Made by a program: the position numbers and the translations under genes
The notes under the pieces: generated by a model
Databases searched by the model: none
Told to the model about the DNA's origin: nothing
What the model saw: only the letters and a program-made list of their open reading frames with translations
Shown here: positions 54,061-64,000 of the stretch, one piece after another
Position numbering within the stretch: the first letter of the stretch is position 1
How the letters are laid out: each line of letters starts with the position of its first letter
Assembly (NCBI GenBank): GCA_027922465.2
Contig: BQMF02000666.1
Span: 62,001-126,000, forward strand
Direction of reading: 5' to 3'
Length of the DNA: 64,000 nucleotides
Source: Turritopsis dohrnii
Taxonomy: Eukaryota; Cnidaria; Hydrozoa; Anthoathecata; Oceaniidae

Positions 54061-55259
54061 TGTTTTGTACTCTTGATTTCTGGGACACAAAGCCGGTTTT
54101 TTTTGTATTTTATTTTGATTTTATTTTTAATCCATTTCATTCATTGTGGAAAAAATTTCCAGTGCCTTTTTCTGAATTCCAGTCTTGTATGAAGGTCTAT
54201 AGTTATTGAAGCTAGTATACAGTATAGCAATGATACCAACAATATTCTGGGGTTTTTTTACATTCTTTCTTCGTTATAGGAAACAGACCAGATATCAGTG
54301 AAATATGTTCTACACTTGGGATTATATCTACAATTGCTTGAAAAGTCCTACGAAAATACAAGCCTGAAAGGAGAACTAACGAATGATAACAAGTTGGGCT
54401 TATTTTATTCATTAATACCTGAAGTGAAGATAAACTGTGAGAAGTTTCTAGGCTTCATTTGGTTTAGTTCTTGAGATATTTACAATTAAAGAGCTGAAAC
54501 GGTTGTCGCCATGATAGATTATTAACAGACATCCTGTTCATTAATTTTTAAACCTTGTGACGTATTTATGCAACTAATAAGCACTATCAGTAACTGCGTT
54601 TTAGAGCAATAGGTATTGATTTGGATTCCGATCCTGACATTGTGATTTGTTAAGTCTGAAGTATAACCTTTCATAAAAAAGAGAAGTCATCACCCAATGA
54701 GATTTTTAGACACCAAGACCTAATTTGTGATAAAAGTGAGATTGCCTTTCTATATAAATACATGAAAACAATTTGAATTTGAATTGAAAAGTAGGTTGTG
54801 AATGAGGGAGAGAAATAAAAAGAAGATACGTAAAATTATTAATGGTAAAATGAAACAAATTCTTAAAAGCTGAGTAGAGTGAAAGAAATCTGTATTTTGT
54901 ATCTGTAATAGAGTCATAGATGCCAGAAAACATACAGAAACACCTGTTATAATTTAGGAAATCCTATTGATTATTTTGTATACATCAATGTTTATTCACA
55001 AAGCAGTATTTTGGATCAATCATAAAATGCCTAAATGATGTAATAAAGTTGCAACTTGTTATGGTAAGGTGAAAAAATGTGAAGTACATTTTTAAATATT
55101 TTTTCCATGTTCCATGAACTTTTCATTCAAATCGTTAATTATTCATATCAACAAGGGTCGGTTTTAACTTTAGGAAAACATTCCCACATCTTTTTAGCAA
55201 TGCACAGAATAACAACTGGTGCTCCAACAAACACTAGAAACTGAAGACTCTTGTTATTC
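54061..55259. other. Intergenic stretch with a 217-bp repeat unit
   Basis: No exon seen. It contains the first copy of a direct repeat (54,583-54,799), listed separately. Confidence 0.4.
54583..54799. repeat. 217-bp direct repeat, copy 1
   Basis: Starts CACTATCAGTAACTGCG and ends GAAAAGTAGGTTGTG. It matches 57,457-57,683 with only a handful of differences (estimated by eye at well over 90% identity). Same orientation, 2.9 kb apart. The two copies flank the first exon of the HEPN gene. Confidence 0.8.
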
Positions 55260-55560
55260 ATGAGAGAGATCGGGATTCAATTTCCCTTGGCGGCGATTCA
55301 CCATGCGCGAGTGAATGTACCGTAGCAACGGGTCGACCCATGTTGTGTGAGGGAAATTGGGAAGATGATACCTCGGGTGTTGCAGGAGGTCATCCAGAAG
55401 AGCACAGGCCCTTGATTGGGTTTGTGTCACTCATGAGAGTGTCAAATACTTCGGATCCTCCAACCTAAGCCGTGGCCCCTTCTGGAAAGCAGATGTAATA
55501 GCAACTGAGTGAGGCTAGCCACCAAAAACAATAACAAATAAATAAATAAATAATAAATAA
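55260..55560 (+). repeat. tRNA-derived SINE, head-truncated
   Basis: Starts within the anticodon/B-box area (GAGATCGGGATTCAATTTCCC). The body is GAGGGAAATTGGGAAGATG, CTCGGGTGTTGCAGG and CACTCATGAGAGTGTC, and the tail is AAATAAATAAATAATAAATAAAT. Confidence 0.8.
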
Positions 55561-55949
55561 ATAATTGAAATAAATCATAAATAAATCAACTAAAGTGTAG
55601 AAAAACAGAAACTCAAATCTGACATTTTTGGTTATCTGTATGGCGTTTTTACTTCTTTCGCATAAATACGTCACAAGTAAGAAATTTGATTACGAACCGT
55701 GTTGGATTTTGTAACGTAACCAAAAAAGACCTCTAGTGCAAATATTTTAATACAGAATTATTTCTATAATGTGAATGAATGTATTTAGTTAGAAAAAACA
55801 TACACCAAGATTTTTTCATTAGTTCTCCTTGAAGACTTTACTATAGACAAAGAATTTCACAATGTCTTGAAAAATATATCTTGAAACTTAGGGCATTTCT
55901 TAACATATTCAACACTATCTTTTAACAGTTTATTATTTTGTATTTTTAG
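55561..55949. other. Upstream flank or 5' intron of the HEPN gene
   Basis: AT-rich. It ends in a good acceptor (TATTTTTAG at 55,942-55,950) directly before GCTAAAAGATAAG and the ATG, so a 5' UTR exon or a trans-spliced leader upstream is likely. No coding seen. Confidence 0.4.
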
Positions 55950-55963
55950 GCTAAAAGATAAGA

Positions 55964-58900
55964 ATGCCGACTGAAGTTAGTGAAGTACGAACAGAAATTG
56001 AATGTAAACTCCTTTGTCTAGCACCAATACTGCAATGTTGTTTGCAGAACCTCCTAGAGTTCTCATCACAAAAAAGTGATATTGCATTGAATCGTCAAGT
56101 AGGAACACCTGGCGAATCGTTATCAGCCGTTTTGCAGCATCATTCAGATATTACTTTTAAGATAAAAGATCTTAACCATAAAGACAACAAAACAAAATTT
56201 TTTTCCAATGGTAGGGTCTTAAGATCTAATATAGATATTGATAAGATCGATGTAACAGTATCACACAAAATATTAACAAAGATTCCAGCTTATCCAACAT
56301 GCGTCAAAAGTTACCATCCATTACACCCTGAACAAATTTTGCATTCTGATGAATCTGTTTGTGTAAATGATATGGTCTGTTGTTCCTTGTGTTTGAGATG
56401 CAAAGATTGTTTTGATTCTTGTGATTTCTCTGAAATTAAAGTAAAAGAGCTTGTGGAATTACGGAATATAAGCAGTCATAACACATTTAGCGAACTGAAA
56501 GACATCAGTGATGCTCTCGAAAACCAACCATGCAGCCCGCTAGCTGTTGAATGGAAACAAAAATTAGAAAATTGGAGAGACATCATTGTTCTAATATTGA
56601 ACTGTCTTTGTGAAGCAAAATTTCTGAGTCCTTCTGTCTGTGAACTTTATGAATCAAAAGTAAACAATGTGATTACATTTAAAAAGGATGTTTATCTACC
56701 TTGTTGCTTTCCGAAGGAAGAAATCCATACCTTGTTATATCGGAAGGTTTACGAACACAAAATTAACATAAGTTTTGAGGTTTTAACAGATGAATGCAAG
56801 AAGTTAGCTGCAGCAAGATATCAAACAAGTGAAGCATCTATTATTTTACGTAAGAACATCAAATCTGAGTCAAAAAAAATGTTACTTGATGCTTTCAAAT
56901 TGAATGAACCTGTTGACATTAATCTGAATAGGTTAAATGTCCAAAACCTTAAAAGTGAAGGAGCTGATGTAATTGCAAAGTTTCGTATTTCATCAAAAGA
57001 AAAAGATGTAATCCCCAAAGATTATGAAGACTCAACATCTACCGCAGCATTATGCATCATGCAAGCATTTGAATGTATTGTTGCAACAGAGTTGTCGAAG
57101 ACCTTCTCTAATCTGAAAGTTCAGTGCATTGATTATGAATTTGCTTCAATAAATATGTATTTTTTAATTTCTGGTGCAAGAACAAGAACTGAAAGAAATT
57201 TGATAAAAGCTGAACTTGATTCAATTGCTAAAAGAAATAAATTTGATGATCTTCTAAATAAATGCAATCTTAATAGATGTGAGATGAAACTCACATTTCC
57301 TTTTGATGTTGAACAAAATGTTTTAGAAGCTGAGTTTCAAATAGTTTGTTATACAGAAAATGCTTACCAAAGAACAGATGAACAGAAGCCGTTAATCAAG
57401 CAGATTCTTGAAGAGAATTGCAAGGTAAATTAACAAATTTTTTTGTTTTCTCTATACACTATCAGTAACTGTATTTTAGAGCAATAGGTGTATTGATTTG
57501 GATTCCAATCCTGACATTGTGATTTGTTAAGTCTGAAGTATAGCCTTTCATAAAAAAGAGAAGTCATCACCCGATGAGATTTTTAGACACCAAGACCTAA
57601 TTTGTGATAAAAGTGAGATTGCCTTTCTATATAAATACATGAAAATATTTTGAATTTGAATTTTGGATTGAAAAGTAGGTTGTAGTTAAATAACTTAAGA
57701 GAATATCTGCAACAGCAGGGACTGCAGTAGTTTGGTCATATGGAAAGCATTTTCTAACAATCTAAAAATACCATAATGTCGCTATATACACGTTCCAGGA
57801 AGTGCCATATTGTTCAGATGTATGCCCCAATTGTGTTTAAAAGAATGTTATGTTTCGATTTTCCCAAATGTCTTGGGTTCTATGACTTTTTTTTTACTTT
57901 GAGTTTTCATTGATACTTGAATCAACGTCATAGCAATTGTTTTTGCATTCCACAAGTAGATATGTATTATAACAGAAAAGTAATAGGACAGCTTTTTTAG
58001 TCTTTTGTTCATAGCTACTTCTGAGTTTTCAGACTGATTTACAACAATGATGAACTTTCGTATTTTTCTGTAGTTTAATTGCAGCTATGATACTTTAATG
58101 TTTAAAATATTTGGTTCAGAAAAAAGATAACCACAAGAAACAGAACATGACACGGATGAAACTTGACTTAATGCAACAATACAACATATTTGTTGTTTCA
58201 GAATATCTTTCATAATTATGCTGAAGATTTCCAGAATTCACAGCTTATACCGAAAACTACTAAACAACATGTTCTAGGTACTGTTTTCTCATTCTCATTT
58301 CTCATTATGAGAGTATCTATTATCAATCACCTCACATATTTTAAGACTATCTTATAATTATGTATGAATGATTTTTGTCTAGATCAACGCTGTATGGTAT
58401 CTTATTTGACTAACAGGAAATTTATTGGCGGAGCAGTGAAGGGAAGACAGTTTTGTGAAAGACTGTTAGCAAATACTGACTTAGTGGAGGAAATATTTAA
58501 AGATCCAATTCGATATGAACAGCCTGTTTTGGAATGTCTTCGAATATTTATTTCACAATGTGATCATCAATGCACGTTTAATGTTTTGAAACTGATCAAT
58601 GATAAGCTGGAAGGGTTTAATGAAACACCTGTTGAATCAGAAAATCTTAAGAAGTCTCCATTCCATATAGAAATGGGTTTGTAAAGTATTTTATTGTTTT
58701 TATTGTTGTTGATTAAATGGTCCTCCTTTTGCAACCATTGCCTTACTATAACTACAAATTTTAGGCAAAATAACCCAAGTAACGTAACATTATTCCTCTA
58801 TTGAAAGCTGTGAGCAATAATTTCTATTTTATTTGATATCATAAAACCTACCTTGTAAGTCCCCAGGACATGCTAAATAGTCTTCAATAAAATCATAACT

Positions 58901-60145
58901 TTTCCCAGTAGTTAACTCACCTGAAACTTTTTCCAGCAAAATTTTTTCCGCCAAAAAGTTTCGTTCCTAAGTAAATGCTAGGATAATCCAGATAATGACA
59001 GGTTAGGAATGGTCAGTCACAGAAGTGAAGTTGGAGTGAAGAAGTAAGTAAAGACTAAGGAAGCAGTAAAGGATAGGCAGTCATCAGAATCTGTTTATCT
59101 CAAGCAAACATCGAAAACGACAGGATGATGATGATGATGATCGATGGTGATTTTAAATTGTGGATTAGTTTATCTTAAAGTTTAGATATTGTCATAAACC
59201 CAGGTTATATAATCAGACCCTTCCTTTATTTAGATTTTGACAAAAAAGGTGGCCAATTCGAGTTGGATTTTGAAGATAGGAGGAGTTTTATACCAGTGTT
59301 TAATGAAATATGCAATTTAGCATGTCGTGAAGCACGATATATTGCTCACTTTTTACTGAAATTTGATGATATTGATAGAATATTCATGAACTACCAGATA
59401 GGTATCCAAGAGAGACTCTTGCAGGTCTTAGAATGCTGGCGTATAAATACATCAACCGAAAACAGAACATGGAATCGTTTGAAAGCATTACTAATCTTCC
59501 TGAAAAAGCATCATGTGGTAAAGCTGATAGAAAGAAGCAATGGTGAGATGGCTTTGTAGCAATTTTTTCATTTGCCATACTATTTACACAAAAATATTTG
59601 ATAAAATCATGAGGGTTGCAGTATACAAAATCAGTACAATCTCTCATAAAGATAAGAGAAAGATATGGGTCTAGAAACAGCCAGCAAAACAGCTAACAAA
59701 CACGGTGAACAAATGATTGTTTATCTCATGGTGATTCCCTTTCAGAAAACATCTGAGGTTTCTCGCAAATTTTAGCATTATCTTTAAAAACGTTTGTTCA
59801 AAATAATAAATAGAAAATTGTGAGAAAATATGAGAGAATATGAGCAACAAAGAGGTTTCTGTGGAAACAGAAAACAGAAATGGCTGATCTAAATTCAAAT
59901 TCCTTTAACTTCAAAATGGCCTTCACCTTAGAGGGCAAATAATTCTAAGTTGGGATATTTACCTCTGATATTTACCCAATTTTTTTCCCTCAAAATATGA
60001 AACTATAAAACAAACTATGCTTGCTTTGTGTTTGCATTAGAATTTCTAATTCTTGTATGTTTTGCAATATTTTGTTTCATCAACTTCAGAGAACAATAAA
60101 ACAGGAGAAAAGAAATATGGAGAGTTCACTTCAACCGTTGTTTAA
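55964..60145 (+). CDS. HEPN-like and tandem death-fold protein, five exons
   Basis: Exons: 55964-57424 (487 codons), 58202-58277, 58383-58676, 59234-59542, 60090-60145. All introns are GT-AG. Phases 0,1,1,1 agree and the last exon gives a short tail ending TSTVV at TAA. The start ATG follows an in-frame TAA and a splice acceptor. Residues 133-153 are a Cys cluster (CCSLCLRCKDCFDSC). R167-N-I-S-S-H172 in ELVELRNISSHNTF is the R-(N)-x3-H motif of HEPN domains, which in many families is an RNase site. The placement resembles HEPN modules of DZIP3-like cnidarian proteins. Residues ~300-487 are an unrecognised alpha/beta region. Exons 3 and 4 (each phase 1-1) encode two death-fold-like helical units: LVEEIFKDP...VLECLRIFISQC and IDRIFMNYQI...LLQVLECWRINT...WNRLKALL, the latter with the 'L-x-x-W...W-x-x-L' pattern of death domains. 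No signal peptide, so it is probably cytoplasmic. Role in immunity or cell death is inference. Confidence 0.7.
57425..58201. other. HEPN gene intron 1 with second copy of the 217-bp direct repeat
   Basis: The direct repeat occupies 57,457-57,683, beginning about 30 bases after the donor. The rest is AT-rich without exon signals. Confidence 0.6.
58383..58676 (+). CDS. Death-fold exon 1 of the HEPN gene
   Basis: Phase 1 at both ends, 294 bases. It encodes about 98 residues of amphipathic helices: GRQFCERLLANTDLVEEIF, PVLECLRIFISQCDHQCTF and VLKLINDKLEGF. The spacing resembles the next exon, so the two look like an internal duplication. The tryptophans typical of death domains are missing here, so the assignment rests on the parallel with exon 4. 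Confidence 0.5.
59234..59542 (+). CDS. Death-domain-like exon 2 of the HEPN gene
   Basis: Phase 1 at both ends, 309 bases. After an acidic lead (QFELDFEDRRS) come helices ending in LLQVLECWRINTSTENRTWN and then RLKALLIFLKKHHVVKLIE. This is the classical C-terminal half of a death domain: L-x-x-W, a polar loop, then W-x-x-L, then L-x-x-x-x-x-x-x-x-A/V-x-x-I-E. Such domains recruit partners by homotypic contact. Confidence 0.65.
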
Positions 60146-60834
60146 TGCTTACCATGAGTATTTCAGAAAACATCGTATCATGTGCATATCTACAGCTTCC
60201 CAATTAAAGTTTGCTTCATTATCACCATCATAGTCATATCAGAGCTTTTTTGGGACATCAGGGATGAAAAAAACATTTGAGAAGTTCTTCAGTACTACAT
60301 GTTTTTTTTTATAAGCGTAACGTTTATAAACATACCCAGCCTCAGTTTTGTAAAAACATAAGCATATACTGAGCATATCCACGAGCTTGTGCCGTTCCTC
60401 CTTAGAATTAAGCTAATATGGCCTATACACCCAAAATGTTATTTCTCTGTCTATAAAATTTAAAATATTGTTTGCAAAAAGAATCATGGATATTTAAACT
60501 TCAATAAGTTATGTTAACAAACACGTTTATTTTTATTACATTTTCAATAAGCATTAATCCAGCCTTTATTTTGTCATAGCTTAAGCGCATATCCGAGCCT
60601 CATATGAAAATTTAATATGCTTTTTTTTTAAAAAAACATGTATGGGAACTTTCAAGTGAAGTCTTTCAGCAAAAAAAAATATGTTTGTTATTGTTACTCA
60701 TTTCACATACTTGTTATTGTTATACATCAACGTCAAAGTTGATTATTTGATGCAGCCAGATGGACTTCATACATTTATGTTGTATAGATAGATCTCTATA
60801 TTGTAGTTAATAGGCTCAACCATTTAATTTTCCA
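60146..60834. other. Downstream flank of the HEPN gene
   Basis: AT-rich with polyA-like and poly-T runs and no exon. A polyadenylation signal could not be fixed with confidence. Confidence 0.4.
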
Positions 60835-61200
60835 GTACATGATAAAGCAACATATGGTAAGACCAGCAAGAGCTTCCAACTTTCCAATATCTACAATTGT
60901 ACCTTCTACAGTTTATCCTTGTGATTGTGATTTATGGATAGCTATAGCCCAACAAAGTCTCAGAGGGATTTGAATCCTTTCAAAATGATCAAAAGCTCCT
61001 TTTCATCATTTCTTATGTTTAAAAGTATTTCTCTGTACTTGTTCCCATTTTCTGCAGACACAGTTTTTTCTAGTGAGATTTCTTTATATAGGGGATTTTG
61101 ACAAATCACTAAGCACCTGTCTAAATTTACGATCAATCCAACCAACCAATTTTTGACTTAGAACTGAAAATTCATCAATTTATAATGTATCTTGCTCCAT
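60835..61200 (-). pseudogene. PIF1/Helitron-type helicase remnant
   Basis: Minus strand, several stops. IDEFSVLSQKLVGWIDRKFRQ near 61,180-61,115 matches the Walker B segment (IDE-x-S-x-L...WID-R/K). YREILLNIRND near 61,030 follows the pattern 'yr-x-iLlnlR-x-G'. WAIAIHKSQSQG near 60,945 and TIVDIGKLEALAGLT near 60,890 match the C-terminal A-x-T-I-H-K-x-Q-G and VDIG blocks of PIF1 helicases. In metazoan repeat sequence such helicases usually come from Helitrons. Confidence 0.6.
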
Positions 61201-62033
61201 TCGATTTAAGTTGAAACCTCTGCAGGGTTTGCCTTCCCTTTCTATTCATTGTCTATCTATGATTAACAATTTGAAAAGTGTTAAACCAACGTAAGAAGCG
61301 ACTAAACAATTTTCGTTCAACAATTTTACTAAACCAACAATGGTATAACTTTTCCTTACCCTCCTTGGCCGGTGATATTAAGTGGATATTTAACATCATT
61401 CAAGAATTGTATCCAATCTATTCAGAGAAGGATTTTCAGTGTCCGGTGATTTAACTCTCTTCGGCCAGAACAACTTTTCAATAATCTTCAATAATAGTTC
61501 TCTCTGTAAAATGTAGGTATGTCTTCATCTGCATTGATATTTGTCAAAGCAGAAGTTATGTCTTTTGTTCTGATGTCAGAAATACACATCTGTTCTTCAT
61601 GTAAAAGTTCAGATTATCTTCATTTGTAGAAATATCCTCTTCAAATAGACTCACTCGCCATTTTGAATTTTCTTTTTTCCAATAAGGTACTAATTTCCCA
61701 ATGAGTGTTTCCAAAAATTCCTGTCAAAGAGAAATAAAAGTATCATCACATTCAATCTCATTATTCCAAATGCAAAATTGGTCATCAATCCATGTCATGT
61801 ATTTTATAAGTTGGTTTTTGCATTAAAGACCATTATGTATCATTAAAGGTGAAGCTAACTGTGTGCAAGGAAACAACCACTGTATGTCCTCTCTTTCCTA
61901 TTTTGCCAGGTTATATACACATAATTATAATTGGATAACGAATTGTCAAGACTACTTCAAAAACTGAAGACACATTAACAACTTAAATTTCAGTCCTACA
62001 ATGCTATATTACATAACTTCTTGTAAACTCATA
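61201..62033. other. Probable continuation of the decayed Helitron-type sequence
   Basis: The minus strand reads short fragments such as GKLVPYWKKENSKWRVSLFEE near 61,720-61,640, broken by stops. No intact frame. Confidence 0.3.
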
Positions 62034-62604
62034 CCTTATTCTTCCGTAGATAAGCCCACCCATGTATAAGCCCACCCCTTTTTATAGGTTTTTTTTAGGA
62101 AGAAAGAGAAAGCAATGAAAGTTTTTTAAAATGCTAATTTTTTTTCTTCTTTTCGTATGTATTTTTTATGAATTTTATGAATTTTTGCTGCATAAACACA
62201 GTATATGCAGGGTAGTTCAACACCACCACCAGGAACCCATGTACCTTCAGACGAAGTTAGATAAGTCTGAAGACCACTTAGTTAGCATCCGTGGTCTTGA
62301 AGGTTGTGAAATGCCTGAACCAGAGAGAGAATTTCATCTCCAGAGTGACGATGAAAGTGAAGATGAAAGCGAGATGAGCTATGACGACCACGAAGCTGGT
62401 GATGATTCTTCTTCTGAATCCTCTTCGGAGCAAAGTTTGTAACAGATTTTCACAGAAAAACATTTACATGAAAAACGTTATAGTTTTACTCTCCTTTCTT
62501 GCACTTTTTTCTCACCCGCGTATAAGTCCACCCGCGTATAAGCCCATGGTTTCTTTATGTTTTGTCATAAGATAAGCCCAGGGCTTATCTCCGGAAGAAT
62601 ACGG
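62034..62604 (+). mobile_element. 571-bp TA-flanked element with an acidic frame, pogo/mariner-like
   Basis: CCTTATTCTTCCGTAGATAAG at the left and its near-complement (CTTATCTCCGGAAGAATACGG) at the right are flanked by TA (62,032-62,033; 62,605-62,606). Repeated GTATAAGCCCACCC units lie near both ends. The frame 62,131-62,442 (+) ends in an extremely acidic Ser/Glu/Asp tail (DDESEDESEMSYDDHE). This recalls the acidic C-terminus of pogo-type transposases, so the element may be an internal deletion keeping the 3' end of a transposase gene. Confidence 0.55.
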
Positions 62605-64000
62605 TATCTCTTTCGACAACAATCTTCATAAATTTCTTAAGTACCGTTTCAGGATTAATGTTTGGATCCATGTTAGTAACAACAGGAGAAAAAAGCACTT
62701 TTCAAAACTGACAACATTCAAGTCTTCTATTGTCATTGCAGTCAGTAGCGAATTGCTTATCACAATTAGCAGATTTGTAACAGGAATGATTGAGGTCGAT
62801 TAACGTGTGTATCGTTTCTCTTACCAACAAACTTCAATTAGAACCTTGGCAGGCTCTTGACAGGACAGCTGCCCATACCTATCCATACCACAATATGTTC
62901 AGTAAGCTAACATATTAGAAGAAACTTTTAAGGGGTGACTATTTTGTATTTATTCTTCTCATTAAGTCCCATAACACATTAGTTTCTTATTTCTCTTTCA
63001 TTACCTGTTGAGCAATGAATCCTGCAACCACAATTTTATAAACTATTTTATTCATAGGTGCTTTTGTTTCAAATCTTCCATATTAAGATTTTGATCCTCT
63101 TCTGAGTTTTGTCTGATGTAGTAAGAACCTTCCATTAATAACCTATCTTGTATAATAATTGTAAACATGAAAGGCAAACCTAGGGTGTGTTGCAAATCTA
63201 TATATCCACTTGCCATTTCAAATTCAGCAAATTTTATCAAACTTCATTAAAAAGATTCTTTGTTAGAAATTTCTCTTTGGTTAGTATTAAAAATGTAGGA
63301 TCTGTTTTACCATCAAGAGAAAGATATGGGAAACTAAATGTAGCGAAGCAAGGTGTTATATTCATTACATTGTATATCTCTGATTGATATCCAGTTCATA
63401 ATCAAGATTTTCTGCTAATCGCCCTCTTTCGACCTCTTTCGCTTAATTGATTGAGAGATATTGGGACGGAACTTGATTTTCAATTTCTTCCTTTATGTTT
63501 TCTTTGTTCCTTGTTGTCCCCTCATCTATTTTTCTCATCTATGTTTTAAGACTTTTAAGAGTTACCACTAAGTGCAGACAACATATCAACAACTTTCTAC
63601 ACATTATGTGGAAGAGTAATAACATGTCTCAAATGATAGGAAAAGCACGACTTCTAGGCATTTCTTCACATTGAATACAACCTTTTCATTCTTTTGGTAC
63701 TACTCACGTTTTTAGGAAACTTTATTATCTTGTTGACATCTGCTACAAATTCATCGATAACTCTTATCCTCAATCTTTTTCTAGTTGTAATCGGTCATGT
63801 TTCTTGATAAATTTTAAGCTGCCTAATCATAGGCTCTAACTTTTTGTGAAATTTGTAGCCTCATGTGAACACCTTTCTTCGCACACATTTTCATTTTTCA
63901 GAATTTTATCTCTTCAAAGGCTGTTTAATCTTCAGCCTCGTTTTCATGATTGAGCATGATTTTCAATATCATGATTATAATTATTATTATTATTACTTTT
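62605..64000. other. Terminal stretch, possible further Helitron relics
   Basis: On the minus strand near 63,640-63,560 a broken reading gives HLRHVITLPHNV, then KVVDMLSALSGNS after a stop. This recalls the 'vclPqdV..va..LP' block upstream of Helitron Rep/helicase regions. Not firm. No intact gene. Confidence 0.3.

Noticed and set aside
53904..54209. Independent 101-codon gene
   Set aside because: Its beginning continues the non-LTR reverse-transcriptase fragment in a shifted frame. The remainder is poly-Phe-like AT-rich sequence.
62278..62463. Minus frame opposite the acidic tail
   Set aside because: Antisense of a low-complexity acidic coding stretch.

Overview
This is an AT-rich, intron-rich, repeat-dense piece of animal genome. 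The gene content (KRI1, a LamG-like/FN3 receptor, ionotropic-glutamate-receptor-like channels, a HEPN plus death-fold protein) is metazoan. The repeats (a DIRS-type tyrosine-recombinase retrotransposon, a tRNA-derived SINE, many palindromic MITEs, short 'CAACCTCG...CCCAG' palindromes) resemble what is common in cnidarian genomes. I infer a cnidarian, possibly a medusozoan. No marker gene proves this.

Region 1-22,017, minus strand: the 5' part of a secreted or membrane receptor gene. A signal-peptide-like exon (21,939-22,017) is followed by two exons forming a LamG-like jellyroll (11,485-11,838; 10,726-11,058) and then by FN3 exons (7,581-7,799; 707-805; 400-488; <1-290). The gene runs off the left edge. 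Its first introns are all phase 1, as is usual for shuffled extracellular modules. Inside the 6.8-kb intron 806-7,580, on the same strand, sit two intronless, closely related ion-channel genes (2,498-4,006 and 5,217-6,669). They combine a two-lobed glutamate-receptor-like binding domain, a K+-channel TVGYGD pore filter and a C-terminal third membrane helix. The first is open. The second carries one frameshift before the last helix.

Region 22,018-26,383: a divergent intergenic segment with MITE copies and a CRE-like palindrome near each gene start.

Region 26,384-35,113, plus strand: a 16-exon KRI1 homologue (nucleolar ribosome-biogenesis factor), essentially complete. Its introns hold MITEs, a SINE copy and a hAT-like hairpin element.

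Region 35,114-51,960: a repeat-dominated block. It includes a 4.4-kb DIRS-type retrotransposon on the minus strand (37,948-42,326) with perfect 47-bp inverted ends, broken by one stop and one frameshift. Next to it is a 45-bp inverted repeat enclosing 2.7 kb, one arm of which is split by a 214-bp TTAA-flanked element whose ends resemble the DIRS ends. Further right are a Harbinger-like MITE, an 825-bp TTAA element, a 98-bp perfect hairpin, a TA-flanked MITE split by a SINE, a Ty3/gypsy remnant and a hAT transposase remnant.

Region 51,960-60,145, plus strand: a Harbinger-like element, a non-LTR reverse-transcriptase fragment, a SINE, and then a five-exon gene (55,964-60,145). This gene encodes a large first exon with a HEPN-type R-N-x3-H motif beside a cysteine cluster, followed by two exons that each look like a death-fold domain. 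It is a candidate innate-immunity or cell-death protein.

Region 60,146-64,000: decayed PIF1/Helitron-type helicase sequence on the minus strand and a 571-bp TA-flanked pogo/mariner-like element. No intact gene was seen.
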